A stretch of DNA of 64,000 bases from Microcyclosporella mali (taxonomy: Eukaryota; Ascomycota; Dothideomycetes; Mycosphaerellales; Mycosphaerellaceae), in NCBI GenBank assembly GCA_002785985.1, contig NHNU01000002.1:930001-994000 (forward strand), read 5' to 3'. Of this stretch, positions 9,627 through 20,378 are shown piece after piece. The position numbers and the translations under genes were made by a program. The first letter of the stretch is position 1, and every line of letters starts with the position of its first letter. Below the pieces are notes generated by a model. That model worked only from the letters and a program-made list of their open reading frames with translations, searched no databases and had not been told where the DNA came from.

Positions 9627-10660
9627 ACCGGGCTCGGTCCGAATCTGGAGGGAAGTTGATGCTCATAGTGCTGGCAAAAAGGTTGAACCTGGAGATCACA
9701 GAATGCATCGTGTCGCGCTAGCGCAACTCTGATAAAATCTTGATGCCTCAGGTTGCAGAATCTATGACTATCGAACAACAACTACAGCTGCCCAGAGGCG
9801 GATTGCTCTTCGCAAGCAAAAACCAATCTATAGGAACCAAAGAGTAGTTCAGGGCTCTCGTCCCAAGGTGTGCACTCTCTCTCTGAAACATGTCCCCCGG
9901 TCGCCTCGGAGAATGCCTCATCCTCTCGGGACTGCCCCCATTTCTGAGAAAAGCACTTGATGGGGTACTCTGCTTGCCGCTTGTCAGTTGTTAGATGACA
10001 TAGTCCTTAGAACGTAGTCTATATCATGACTCGTAAATTCTCGATAGGCGACCTGGAGTAATGCCCAATACAGCTATTGTGCTGCCTACCATTTTCAATT
10101 TGTGGTCTCTGAAGCTCATGTACCATCTATATCCATGATTTCCAGTCCACGACAAGTCCTAATGCAAACAGCCGCTTCTTTCCAAAACTGGGGAGCGACC
10201 TCGGAGGATATAGTGTCCGTTCTTGGGGACATTTGCACAGACTTCCTGGTTCTCCTAGGGTGTCATGGCCTCAGCAGCACATCTATGTTCATCCAGCGAC
10301 GCTTTCTCATTCAATGGCTCTAAAGATCTTCCCCATCTCTTTCCTCGCCATAAAACCCACACTGAAACCAGCCACGCATTCCTCTCTTCAACCGCCGACA
10401 TGACTTTTGAATCAAGACCGACCGCAAGGATGGTCCCTGGCTGTGTATCCTCTACTCGCAAGACGGCGTCGATCCATGCGATTACGCCACCGAGAGCTTT
10501 CGTTGTACCGCCTCATTGTGGGCCACGCCATAGCCAAGTACACGGGCATACCCGAACACTGTAGCAGCGCTCCATGTAGTGCATCCGATACCGTTCTTTC
10601 ATCATAAAGTCACTGATCAGGACCCTGGTCGACTGACTGATACAATCGCGGAGCGAGAGA
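9627..10660. other. Intergenic region between CTU2 and TRS120
   Basis: About 1 kb. No gene can be supported. A minus-strand frame around 10255-10500 reads like protein but is interrupted by a stop and has no credible start or splice sites. Confidence 0.35.
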
Positions 10661-13600
10661 TCATTGAGCAACATCGGCCGAGAGGGTGAATGAATTGCTT
10701 CCATAACGTTCCTCCCCATGCCCCTGCACGACAGCATCGAGCTGCAGTGCTCCAGCGAGGAGAGGACAGATCACGAAGTCGACGGTGGTATGAGCACCGG
10801 CATCAAGTGGTGGGATAGGACGGTGCAGAGAGCCGGCGACGGTAAAGCGTTGTTGTGGGGAGTCGGCTGCGGGAGATGACAGAACGACGGACAAAGGACG
10901 ACTGCGCTTCCCTCGGTTGCACAACTCAACATGGACACACACAAAGGATCCCACGATCGCGATGCCGTCTCCTGGACTGAACGAAATGGTGACCTGTGGC
11001 CCCTGTAGCAGTAGCAGCGACTCCGGCGAGAGCGACAAGCTCTGTAAATCCACCGTCCCGCTACGACCATCCACTTCCCACGCGACCACCAAGCGCTGCA
11101 AGAATCGCGCGCGCACAGCTTCGATATCTTCTTCGTACTCATCAGCAACACCATCTCGACTCGACAAGGTTAAGTACAAGCGACGGATTTCCCCAGGTGC
11201 CAGAAGCCCGACCAAATCCGAAGAAGTGCCTGGGTCTTCGCGCAGGATGCAGAGATCACTGCTATTGCAATCATAAGAGATGGGTTTGGGCCAGGCATTA
11301 CGAAGATCAAAAGCAGCCAACAGCCCATCATTGCTGTCGACAGGAAGTATTTCGATCTGGAGCATCTGCAAGGAAGCATTGACCGTTATATCTATCGGCA
11401 CAGACACCACGCGCGCATACTTCGTCTCGTTCAAGCTTGTAACAGAATAATAAAAGTTGGCGAGGGTTCTAGCGACACCGGCCTTGCCGAGGATCTCGAA
11501 GTGGAAAGTGGTGCTTTGCCCGGGCTCGAGGAGAATCGACATGTTGAGACCGTTCGAGTGCGCCAGTCGCAGCACATCACTCGTGTCTGCTATTTCGAAG
11601 ATGCGAGCTGCGATGCTGCTGTCGTTGCGCACTTCGAGCTCCAGACCCCTTCTTTCACCCTCCAGTAGCATGACACCAGACTCCACAGCACAGTTGTGTC
11701 CAGGAACAAGAGTTGGCAATGCATCGATGATTGTGGCAGTGACGGTCTCAATCTCAATTCCAAGTTTTTTGATATCCTGGACGCCGTCGAGTACCGCCGC
11801 ACGAGCGTCTGAGCCGAGATCCTTGACCAGTAGAGGCATCTTTGCAGACCAAGCCTGAGGTACAATGCGAAATACCTGAGCAGCGCACCCTTGCATTCTG
11901 ACTCGACAGCCACTAATCTTGACCGTGCCGACAGATGCCGGACAGACCACAACTGGCACTTGCTGAAATCTTAGAGGCCCAAGGGTGACCGGCTCCCAGG
12001 TATGCGACAGCTCGACGCCCTCCGTGATGAATTCAAAACTCTCCACATCAATTGATATATCATAAGGATTCTGAAGCATGACGAAGCATTCTGCCGACTC
12101 CTTCTCAACCAAAAGGAATGTCCGCTTCGCTGCTGTGGGCGGACGACTAGCATTCGGATCGTAGAGTAAAGGATTGCCTGGATCAGCAGGTGCGATGACA
12201 GAGTCAGCCTTCTTGAGCTTGGTGCGATCAATGACGGCGTTTGTGCCGCTTGGCTGAGGGATCTCAATACCACGAACAAGAAATGGATCCCAATAAACAG
12301 CCAGCACATTTGTCAAGCCCATATGCTTCGAGACGGCAACAGTACGGCTGATTACTGATGCTAAATGCATCTGCTCTTCGCGAGTCAGAGCATTGTCGAC
12401 TGTCTGGGGGGCAACATCAATGGCTGCATTTGGCCCAGCAACTCTCAGAAGCGATGTGGTAACGAGTAGTACACCGTACGGATCTGGCGAGGCCTCACAA
12501 AAGGCAGCGAGCTCTCTGAGAATATTGAATTTCATGGGCGGACTTCCGAATGTCTTCACACTCAACAATGCCGATAAATCTGACTCTGTAGTCAGCGTCA
12601 GGTTGGCACCGTACACCCTCGACACATCAATCAAGAGATCATTGATACCGGCACTCTCTTCAGCTATCGTAAGAAGTGTATCCGCTCCGGTATCCGTCGA
12701 GAGACTTGCTGCGGGATGTATGCCGATTTCTGCAGCTCCAAGCTTACGCGCTTGAATCAAGGCGGCTGTGAGCCGCACAACGAGATCTTTGATGGTCATT
12801 GCCTTTTTACGATCGAGCCCGAGGATAGCATAGGTGGACGCAACGCCAGCGAGGATCCGGATGTGATCGCCGATTGCCATTCCATCTTCATCGGGCGGAG
12901 GTGCTTGTGCTATGAGGTCTGCGATGGCGCTCTTGGACAATGCGGTCGCTCTACCGAGAGCAGACAGAGACCGAATGGACTTTTGATTGTGGCCTTGCCT
13001 GTCGGACACGATACCACCAGTAAGAACTAACGATTCAAGAGCCTCGGGTGTGAGTTTCCCGTTCATCGTGCTCATGATGGCCAGCAATCTGGCGGAGCGA
13101 ATCGAGGCCTCGGAAACCTGAACAAGCGGCAGTTCAAGAGAGCCTTCCATGGAGCGATACAAACTCAGCATCAGTTTTGCAAGTTCTGGAAGTGCAACAG
13201 AGAGACGGAACAGCTGCAGTTGTTGCTTCGAACCTTCAGTCGCTGCTTTTGTTTCGGCGGCAATACGAGCTGCATTGGCAGCACTGCTCCGATCCGCGAC
13301 AGGATCACATAAAGAAGGCACGTGGAAGTCTATGCCGGCGGAGGCGAGGAGGAGCATACAAACAGCCATGTTCTCCAAACCTTTTGCATGCCACAAGTGG
13401 TCTGACATTGCTTTCGACTTGCCAGTGTGATCACTGAGCATACGCAATGCTTCTACCCAGTGGCCCGCCATCATGTATATTGAGCTGAGCACAATGCCGA
13501 CTCTTGCCTTCCCACGAACACGAGACTTCTCTTGCGATGTACTAGAGCCAAACCCTTGGACTGAGACTCGATCCTGACTAGATGCACGTGGAGCTGGTCT

Positions 13601-14422
13601 TGTCTTCCTTGGTCTGTCGCTCTTATTACTGGCTCTGCTGTCTGAACGAGCCAAGCTGGCCTCCCTGTTTGCACTCGGCATGTGATCGAACGACGTGGCT
13701 GGCATGTGAGGCGCGCGTGACGGAGGTCTCGCTGGAGATCCGTCTTCGGTCGGACTGGAAACGCTCGGAGGAGTTGAGCGCCCAGACTCAGATCTCCTCT
13801 CGGTCTCCCGCAGGGAGGCTGTTCTCTGAAGACTGCGAGCCGTGCGACCGGGCGTCTGTATGGAAGGAGCGACCTGCATGGCTTTTGCGTACGAAGTGAG
13901 CTCGATCAGAAAGCGAGCAGAAAGCTCACAGACGGCTGTTTTAAGTGACGGGTCATGGTCATTCTCTGCATTGGCAACACCAATGGCATTTTGGGTATGC
14001 TCTTCTGTGCCATTGTGTAATACTATGAGCTGTCGGTGTACGACACGTGGATGACGTTCCTTCAAGTATGCAGCTGCATGCGCAAGCTCTTTCGCGGATT
14101 CTTCGCCCTTCTCTCCCAGCCCGTCCACCACTCCCAGCACCAGCAATGGTTCTCGGAAGATCTCGAATGGCGAGAGCTGTTGCTGCTGATCGGAGGGAAG
14201 TGCCGCCGAGAAACGATAGAGCAGGAACCCGGAAGGAAAGGCTTTTGGCGACAGGAAGAAGCCATCGTCTCCGCTCTTTGCTTCGATATCGCTTAGTAGA
14301 ATACGAAAAGCCTCCTTCTGCAATCGTCGCAGGAAGGCGAGGAAGCGGTGACGGTCCGCGTGGCCTACTGGCAATACCAGGACACGGATATGGGCGGGTG
14401 CCAAAGGCGAGAAGTGGTCCAT
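10661..14422 (-). CDS. TRS120: TRAPP-II subunit Trs120 / TRAPPC9 (Aspergillus HypA)
   Basis: Large scaffold subunit specific to TRAPP-II, the exchange factor that activates Rab11/Ypt31-type GTPases at the late Golgi; loss in Aspergillus gives the hypercellular hypA phenotype. One exon of 1253 residues, in the usual range. The N-terminus (HIRVLVLPVGHADRHRF, then FLLYRF and FEIFREPLLVLGVVDG) matches the Trs120 family start. A low-complexity Ser/Arg/Pro-rich insert spans about 190-300, followed by a helical TPR-like region (ILAGVASTYAILGLDRKKAM) and beta-rich Ig-like repeats towards the end. The gene lies head-to-head with TSC2 across 1.5 kb. No intron is needed, although it is a long frame. Confidence 0.93.
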   Translation of the reverse strand: MDHFSPLAPAHIRVLVLPVGHADRHRFLAFLRRLQKEAFRILLSDIEAKSGDDGFFLSPKAFPSGFLLYRFSAALPSDQQQQLSPFEIFREPLLVLGVVDGLGEKGEESAKELAHAAAYLKERHPRVVHRQLIVLHNGTEEHTQNAIGVANAENDHDPSLKTAVCELSARFLIELTSYAKAMQVAPSIQTPGRTARSLQRTASLRETERRSESGRSTPPSVSSPTEDGSPARPPSRAPHMPATSFDHMPSANREASLARSDSRASNKSDRPRKTRPAPRASSQDRVSVQGFGSSTSQEKSRVRGKARVGIVLSSIYMMAGHWVEALRMLSDHTGKSKAMSDHLWHAKGLENMAVCMLLLASAGIDFHVPSLCDPVADRSSAANAARIAAETKAATEGSKQQLQLFRLSVALPELAKLMLSLYRSMEGSLELPLVQVSEASIRSARLLAIMSTMNGKLTPEALESLVLTGGIVSDRQGHNQKSIRSLSALGRATALSKSAIADLIAQAPPPDEDGMAIGDHIRILAGVASTYAILGLDRKKAMTIKDLVVRLTAALIQARKLGAAEIGIHPAASLSTDTGADTLLTIAEESAGINDLLIDVSRVYGANLTLTTESDLSALLSVKTFGSPPMKFNILRELAAFCEASPDPYGVLLVTTSLLRVAGPNAAIDVAPQTVDNALTREEQMHLASVISRTVAVSKHMGLTNVLAVYWDPFLVRGIEIPQPSGTNAVIDRTKLKKADSVIAPADPGNPLLYDPNASRPPTAAKRTFLLVEKESAECFVMLQNPYDISIDVESFEFITEGVELSHTWEPVTLGPLRFQQVPVVVCPASVGTVKISGCRVRMQGCAAQVFRIVPQAWSAKMPLLVKDLGSDARAAVLDGVQDIKKLGIEIETVTATIIDALPTLVPGHNCAVESGVMLLEGERRGLELEVRNDSSIAARIFEIADTSDVLRLAHSNGLNMSILLEPGQSTTFHFEILGKAGVARTLANFYYSVTSLNETKYARVVSVPIDITVNASLQMLQIEILPVDSNDGLLAAFDLRNAWPKPISYDCNSSDLCILREDPGTSSDLVGLLAPGEIRRLYLTLSSRDGVADEYEEDIEAVRARFLQRLVVAWEVDGRSGTVDLQSLSLSPESLLLLQGPQVTISFSPGDGIAIVGSFVCVHVELCNRGKRSRPLSVVLSSPAADSPQQRFTVAGSLHRPIPPLDAGAHTTVDFVICPLLAGALQLDAVVQGHGEERYGSNSFTLSADVAQ

Positions 14423-15936
14423 TGGGGCGGCATTTCTAAGGATCAGGTTATCGTGGGTGGTGTAGCTTCCATGGTGTCACGTCGCTTCTCGCCCTGCACT
14501 CGCTCTCTCGACCGCGACTGCCCGTTCAGAGGCGCTGCTCCAACGTTCCTGCCACGTCTGGGAGATAATTTTACTCGGACGGAACAGTTGACTTGAGCGT
14601 AAAGTCGGGCAAGAGCGGCTGCATAGGGAAGCTGCATGCAGGAACAGAATGCCTTGGGAGCCGTCCGAAGGCAGGCACAGGTCACGGGGTCGCGGGAAGG
14701 CACGGGGGGAAGCAAGGGAGCAAGGGAGCAACGGAGGTGGCCTCTTTGTGGAGTGAGGAACCATTTTTGCCTCAGCAGCAGCGCTCGAGTCCATCTGGCA
14801 ATCCCTCTGTGACTCCATCGCTTTTGCCTCGTTCCCACTCTGCCGCACGCACGCACGCACGGTCTCGATCGCGTCTCGCAGTGGAGGCTTTGGTGCTAGG
14901 AGGTAGTTCGTTGCGGCTGGGCTTGCTGGCTCGCTTGGCCCGCCATTATGCGCCCGCCCGTCCTCCGACCTCACTTCTGAAGATAATTTTCTGTCTCGGT
15001 CGCGTCAGACGTCGTGGGATGGTCATCTGGGGAAGCGCTGCAGGCCCGCAAAGCGCGGCACGCCATGCAAAAGGCTGCCAGTGCTGCTGCTGCTCTGTGT
15101 GTGTGTGTGTGTGCACTCTTACTACTATCCACATGACGTCCCTCCAGTGCTCCCATCCAGATGACAACTTGAATTGCGCGAAAGGATGCGAACCCGCCCT
15201 GGCAGACAGTATCGTTCGTCGCTTCCCTCTTCTCGCACTGCATACCCGTCGAGCAGAGCAGAACAGGGCTGGACAGAACCGTGAGAAGGCCTGCGCAGGT
15301 TCATGGAGTCACGAGATGAGGCCCCAGCATCACCAGAATGGAGACCGGCCTCGCGCCTCTCGTTCGGAGTGTTGTCCACGCCGACATCAAGGTATGTAAA
15401 GCTTCCGTTCCTTCATCGTGCTGCCTTGTATGCATCAATCGTTACATGCTTCTGCTTGGAGATTCGGGCGGCAAAGGGAGCCCGGCGATAAGCTCGTGGT
15501 GCAATATATCGACATGCTGGAGCAAGCATCAATGGTGGCCGCCCTGCGACTATGTCGCTCCTGTGGACTGTGATCGATTGCGTGCGTATCGTTGGGCCGG
15601 CTGCGCAGGGCGTCGGAATGCGGAGGAGGAGGAGAGAGCAGAGCAACGTACGGCAGGGCATTGCATGGTACCATCTGCACTGATGATAGCATTTGGTGAT
15701 CTGGTGGAGAAGTTTATTGCTTGGCCTCGCAGTCTGTTTGGTGGCCTGCATATGAGCTGTGTGAATGCATGCACTCCAATGCTCCAGGCTAGGCCTCCAC
15801 TGCATCACAAAACGAATGGAAGCTACCAGAGAGCCCTCTCTGACCACTTCGCAGCATCGTCCTCTCGCCCCCGCCAGTACCAGTAACCACAACGGCAGCG
15901 GCATCAACGAAGCACGTCCTGCTGGCACCCACCGTC
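14423..15936. promoter_or_regulatory. Long divergent intergenic region TRS120/TSC2
   Basis: About 1.5 kb between two divergent starts. It has short tandem runs (ACGC near 14850, GCAAGGGA near 14713, CTG near 15083, TG at 15096-15113). A 268-codon frame at 14593-15399 has low-complexity composition and no family likeness, so I treat it as non-coding. It probably holds both promoters and long 5' leaders. Confidence 0.45.
15096..15113. repeat. (TG)9 microsatellite
   Basis: Nine perfect TG units, directly preceded by a short run of CTG triplets. It lies in the non-coding divergent region and is probably length-variable between strains. Confidence 0.9.
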
Positions 15937-18900
15937 ATGTCTCCCGAAACTGATGAGGCGGAGCCATCTCGCGAGATCGCGCCTTACGAGCCTCAGATCT
16001 GCCAGCGACTGACGAGGGAAATCGCTCTTTGTGAGACCGGCAGCAGGAATGCTCCTTCCACCACGCCACAGAGGCCGCCGCTATCCCTCTCCAAGGCTCT
16101 ACACGACACAAGCACAGCCATTCAGTTCCACGCCAAGTGGTTCGCACCCGTTCCGTTAGACAGGCTCCTGCGCACCGCATTAGACGTGGCCGGCCGATCA
16201 TCCTCCACCACCGACTTCTACGCGGCACTGAACCTCATTGACACCATCGCCACCTATTCCATCCTGCCAACGCTTCTGCCCGCGCTCCGCTTCATCACAT
16301 ACGCGTACTATCAAGGCAGCCGATCCAATCGCCACAAACGACTCAGCCAGCACGCCTGGGCAGTCACGCAACACATCCTCGATTCTCATCTCAGTGGACA
16401 AGTCGCCAGCGCTCTTCTCGAGATCATAACCCATCTACAGGACTTTCGCTCCAAGTCCAGATTTGCTGCAGCCATCGGCGCCCTCATGATGATCAGACAC
16501 AGGATTCTCCCCGAACACGACATTCAATCGCCCACGATGCAGTCCACCTCCTTACTGCTAGGTCTTCGGAAGGCAGCTGTCAGCGACGACGCTATCATGC
16601 GCGAGCAGACCACTGTGATGATGGCAGGCATGCTCAAGGACGAAATCATCATCCGTGAGATATCTGCAGATGGAGGTCTCGACGTGTTCTTGGATCTGGT
16701 GCGGCGCTGTATTGTCGGCTCACTCGACAAGACCGCAGTAGACTATCTCTTCGAAAGTTTGGCTCTCAGAACTGCTGATTTCGAACTTCGGCATCAGCCA
16801 ATTCTCGCAGAGCTCTTTGTTGAGGCTAGGCGACCCCTACCAGAAGCACTTTCAGACCAACTATTGGTACCTTGGCAACGCGCGTTGATACTGGAAGAAG
16901 ATACGGTATGGACCGCAGGGTATCGCAGCCTGCTGCATAAGCTGAGTGATTCAACTTTCTACTTGGCGGAACTCGATGCTTTCATTCAAACCAGCGTATC
17001 GTCATTCTTCCAATCGGCAGCTTTTGTGTCTAGGAGAGACTTTGTCTACACGCTGCAGACTTTGATCAAGGCTCCGGGAACGGCCGAACCTGTCGTTGAC
17101 GTCCTCGCCAAAGGCATCACCCGTATATTCACTTACAAGACTCAGAAAGAGAAGTGGGAATCGCAAAGAAATTGGCTGTTTCCCATCATCTGTGATGTTG
17201 CAAGATACAGCTTAGAGGCTACCAGTCTTCTTCTGCGAATCCGTGCAGACGAGTCTGGAAAAGGCTATCTCCAAGCACGAGTGCCTAAGGATACCGATAG
17301 CATCGTCGACTCAGCCTATACCCCTACTTACGAGCTATACGGACTGCGCTTCCTCTCATTGGAGTCATGGGTCGGCACAGTACATGCCATGATCGAGAAT
17401 CCGCCAAAGCGATGGGACGTCTACAACGCTATACTCATGTCGCACGCAGCACAGCTTCGAAACCATGCACTATGGCGCGGCAGATTTGACCATATCAGCA
17501 CATTCTGTCAGCTACTCTGCAAATACCTGCTCGCAGACAAATTTGTCGAACCACCAGCAGAGACAGGCCACACCAAGTCTTATGTCATCAGTCACCTGAT
17601 TCAACTGCTCACAACCACAATCAGCTATCACAGCTATATCGAAAAGCCCGACATCAAGACTGTAGTTGCCACCATAATCCACATGGCTGGGTCGCGAGAC
17701 TCGATCGTCAGTATCCACTGTATTCACGCCTTGACCATCTGCAGCTACGAGCTTCCGGAGCTCATGGCGACATACATGAACAAAATCATTGACAAGTTGG
17801 GACGCATGGTGACGCAACGCGCTCTCGCGATGTATGTCCTGGAATTCTTCGCCGGCCTCTCACGCTTCCCAGATTTGCAGAATAGACTGCTCCGAGACGA
17901 CTTCAAGAGAATCTTTGGTGTGTGTCACAGCTATCTACAGTCAATCAGAAGCACCACAGCGCTTGAACGAAAGAGGACTCCGACCAGCGAGCGTAGTGCA
18001 GGCATGAGCAGTCACACTGAAGACATGGCACAATACGTCTACGCACTGGCACACCACGTGATAACATTCTGGTACATGGCGTTGAGACGTGAAGATCGTC
18101 AAGGCTTGAAAGACTACATCACAACATGCCTGAAGTATAAGGATGCGGATGGTAGGGAACACGTCGAAGACCAAGGCTTAGTCACAATCGATCTGATGGA
18201 CCGGATCGACGCAGAAGAACATATCAATTCGCCTTTGGACAACGAATTCGACGATACTGATGGTCGTATCGTCACTAGAAACTTAATCGCTGGCGTTCTG
18301 TTACTCACAATATCCACTGCGCTGAGGACTGGAAAGACCATCGTCACAATACGGCGCCCGACTGGGACAGCGCGACGCACTATCGTCTCGCATGCTCGAC
18401 ATGACAGCGCTAATTCGGGTCATCTCGACGCTCAGTTCACAGCAGCTGCGACAGTAGAAAATGACGAACAAGACTACATCAGCGTCTTTCCCGATGACGT
18501 TACAGGCCGCACATACGGCAAGATTGCCATTCCCAGACCATCATCGACTCTCGGATCCGTTGCCACCATTGAACTGCCCGAGAACGATGATTCCGTCACC
18601 CGCCACATAACCTCTATCGACCGCACATCAGCTCTGGACTCACACAAAGCTGGGATCATCTATGTCGGCGAAGAGCAGACCACAGAAGCCGAGATATTGA
18701 GTAATGTCTCTGGCAGCCCCGACTACCGGCAATTCCTTGATGACATGGGATCTCTCTGCAAGCTAAAAGACGCCACTTTCAACACACAGGGCCTCGACCG
18801 CGGTGATGATATGGACGGTGAATATACCATTGTCTGGAACAACGAGGTGACGGAGCTTGTATATCATATCACGACATTTATGCCCAACGTGGCCGACGAT

Positions 18901-19338
18901 CAGCAAACCACTATCAACAACAAGAAGAGGCACGTGGGCAACAACCACGTGAACATTGTGTTCAACAACTCTGGTGGTGACTTCCGCACCGACACCTTTC
19001 CCTCGCAGTTTATGTCGATCTACGTCGTGATCTCGCCTTCCGATCGTACCAGCTTCCTGCAGGCGCGCGAGATAACGGCGGTCAAAGACCGACGTGAACG
19101 CTTCTACAACGTTCACGTACTCGCTCGGCCGGGGTACCCTAATCTCTCCTCGGCAACAGAGGTGAAGGTGATCTCCGGAGCCTCGCTGGGCGGGTACGTG
19201 AGGAACTTGGCGTTGAACGCGTGCGTGTTCGCGGCCATGTGGCAAGGGGGAGGCGAGGCGGGTGAATACCCCTCGTCGTGGAAGCAGCGGCTGAAGACGA
19301 TCAGGCAGCTGTACGAGAGGCACCAGGCCAAGTGGTAG
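15937..19338 (+). CDS. TSC2: Tuberin-type Rheb GAP (TSC2 homologue), short N-terminus
   Basis: GTPase-activating protein for Rheb that restrains TORC1 when nutrients are low. One exon, 1133 residues. Residues about 50-880 form a helical HEAT-like tuberin region (for example YAALNLIDTIATYSILPTLL near 100). The RapGAP domain spans about 905-1110; the Asn-thumb helix is HVGNNHVNIVF near 999-1009, with the Asn residues in place, followed by FPSQFMSIYVVISP. The C-terminus ends soon after the domain. Compared with many tuberins (S. pombe is about 1340 residues, others longer), some 200-300 N-terminal residues before the HEAT block seem missing. I saw no upstream exon that supplies them. It faces TRS120 head-to-head. 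Confidence 0.88.
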   Translation: MSPETDEAEPSREIAPYEPQICQRLTREIALCETGSRNAPSTTPQRPPLSLSKALHDTSTAIQFHAKWFAPVPLDRLLRTALDVAGRSSSTTDFYAALNLIDTIATYSILPTLLPALRFITYAYYQGSRSNRHKRLSQHAWAVTQHILDSHLSGQVASALLEIITHLQDFRSKSRFAAAIGALMMIRHRILPEHDIQSPTMQSTSLLLGLRKAAVSDDAIMREQTTVMMAGMLKDEIIIREISADGGLDVFLDLVRRCIVGSLDKTAVDYLFESLALRTADFELRHQPILAELFVEARRPLPEALSDQLLVPWQRALILEEDTVWTAGYRSLLHKLSDSTFYLAELDAFIQTSVSSFFQSAAFVSRRDFVYTLQTLIKAPGTAEPVVDVLAKGITRIFTYKTQKEKWESQRNWLFPIICDVARYSLEATSLLLRIRADESGKGYLQARVPKDTDSIVDSAYTPTYELYGLRFLSLESWVGTVHAMIENPPKRWDVYNAILMSHAAQLRNHALWRGRFDHISTFCQLLCKYLLADKFVEPPAETGHTKSYVISHLIQLLTTTISYHSYIEKPDIKTVVATIIHMAGSRDSIVSIHCIHALTICSYELPELMATYMNKIIDKLGRMVTQRALAMYVLEFFAGLSRFPDLQNRLLRDDFKRIFGVCHSYLQSIRSTTALERKRTPTSERSAGMSSHTEDMAQYVYALAHHVITFWYMALRREDRQGLKDYITTCLKYKDADGREHVEDQGLVTIDLMDRIDAEEHINSPLDNEFDDTDGRIVTRNLIAGVLLLTISTALRTGKTIVTIRRPTGTARRTIVSHARHDSANSGHLDAQFTAAATVENDEQDYISVFPDDVTGRTYGKIAIPRPSSTLGSVATIELPENDDSVTRHITSIDRTSALDSHKAGIIYVGEEQTTEAEILSNVSGSPDYRQFLDDMGSLCKLKDATFNTQGLDRGDDMDGEYTIVWNNEVTELVYHITTFMPNVADDQQTTINNKKRHVGNNHVNIVFNNSGGDFRTDTFPSQFMSIYVVISPSDRTSFLQAREITAVKDRRERFYNVHVLARPGYPNLSSATEVKVISGASLGGYVRNLALNACVFAAMWQGGGEAGEYPSSWKQRLKTIRQLYERHQAKW

Positions 19339-20378
19339 GGGTCGGGTTGGCTCGCCCTACCTGTTGGCTTGGGTAAGGTGACTCAGCGTGCTGTTTTTTG
19401 TATGATTTAAAGATTTAGCGAAAGGCGCCCAAGGACGGCACCATATCAAAAGTTCTGTTTTTCGGCGTCTCCAGCGAAGGAGACGAGATCCTGACACTCC
19501 CGTTCGTTTCATACCGCTTGGAGCCATTGCCATCATCGAGATGAGGCCCAGAGACTGCAGGTAAGCAGTCTCCTGGACTGAGCCCTGCTATCTCCTTTCC
19601 AGCAGACGAGACCACGATATTCTTCTTCATGCCGTACGGCGCATGCAAAGCGCCAATTTCGATATCGACAAGAGGTGAGAGTGGTGACAACAGGATTTTA
19701 TATAGGACGTGTACGACTGCGGCATGGCTCTTCGCTCCATGTCACTGGCAACCACCCATCGAAGGTGAATTCGAACAACTTGATGCCCTTGCCAAATAAG
19801 CTTTTGCTAAGCTGCCGAAGCTTCGCGAGTTAACTTTCTCCTGACTTGTTTGTCTGCACGACTTTGACCCGAGCACGCGAGTATGCAATCCAGCAGACAA
19901 TAGAACTACCGTCTAGCCAAGAACGATCACAAGCTGCCAGAACCGAATGAGGGCGACCCAGTTCGCGGCCAGCTTAGCTCCCATAACGACAACGCGCCTG
20001 ACTTGGTGCTACTCGACAAGTCACTTTCCCCCTTTGAAAGTTGAGACCTCATTTCGTACAACAATGACACGTGCACGCAGCCTTCTCCTTTAGAGGCGAG
20101 CTGTATCGACGCTCACACGTGAGGATGTGGCTACAAACGCCAGCAGGCTCGCTGACAACGTCCTGTTGTACAACGGGCAATGAGTATAGACAAGAATTGA
20201 GCCTTCCTAAAGCTCAAGGTATCTCCTGTGGCACATCGTTTCCAAGACATCTACATCTCATTCTCAACCGCGCATACCTTAAGAACATTAATACGATATC
20301 GCGAATCATTTCCTCTTCACACCTTATCGATTCACAGTCCTCTCCACGACCTGGCACACCTGAACTTCTTGGCTCAGA
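19339..20378. other. Intergenic region between TSC2 and the DUF7136 gene
   Basis: About 1 kb with no convincing gene. A 91-codon minus-strand frame at 19415-19690 opens with TTG and matches nothing I know. The 3' half is the promoter side of the secreted-protein gene. Confidence 0.35.

Noticed and set aside
14593..15399. 268-codon plus-strand frame upstream of TSC2
   Set aside because: Low-complexity Arg/Ser/Gly/Cys composition, no homology, overlaps simple repeats and the divergent promoter. It does not encode the missing TSC2 N-terminus.
19415..19690. 91-codon minus-strand frame
   Set aside because: Opens with TTG, has no recognisable family and no supporting splice or start context.
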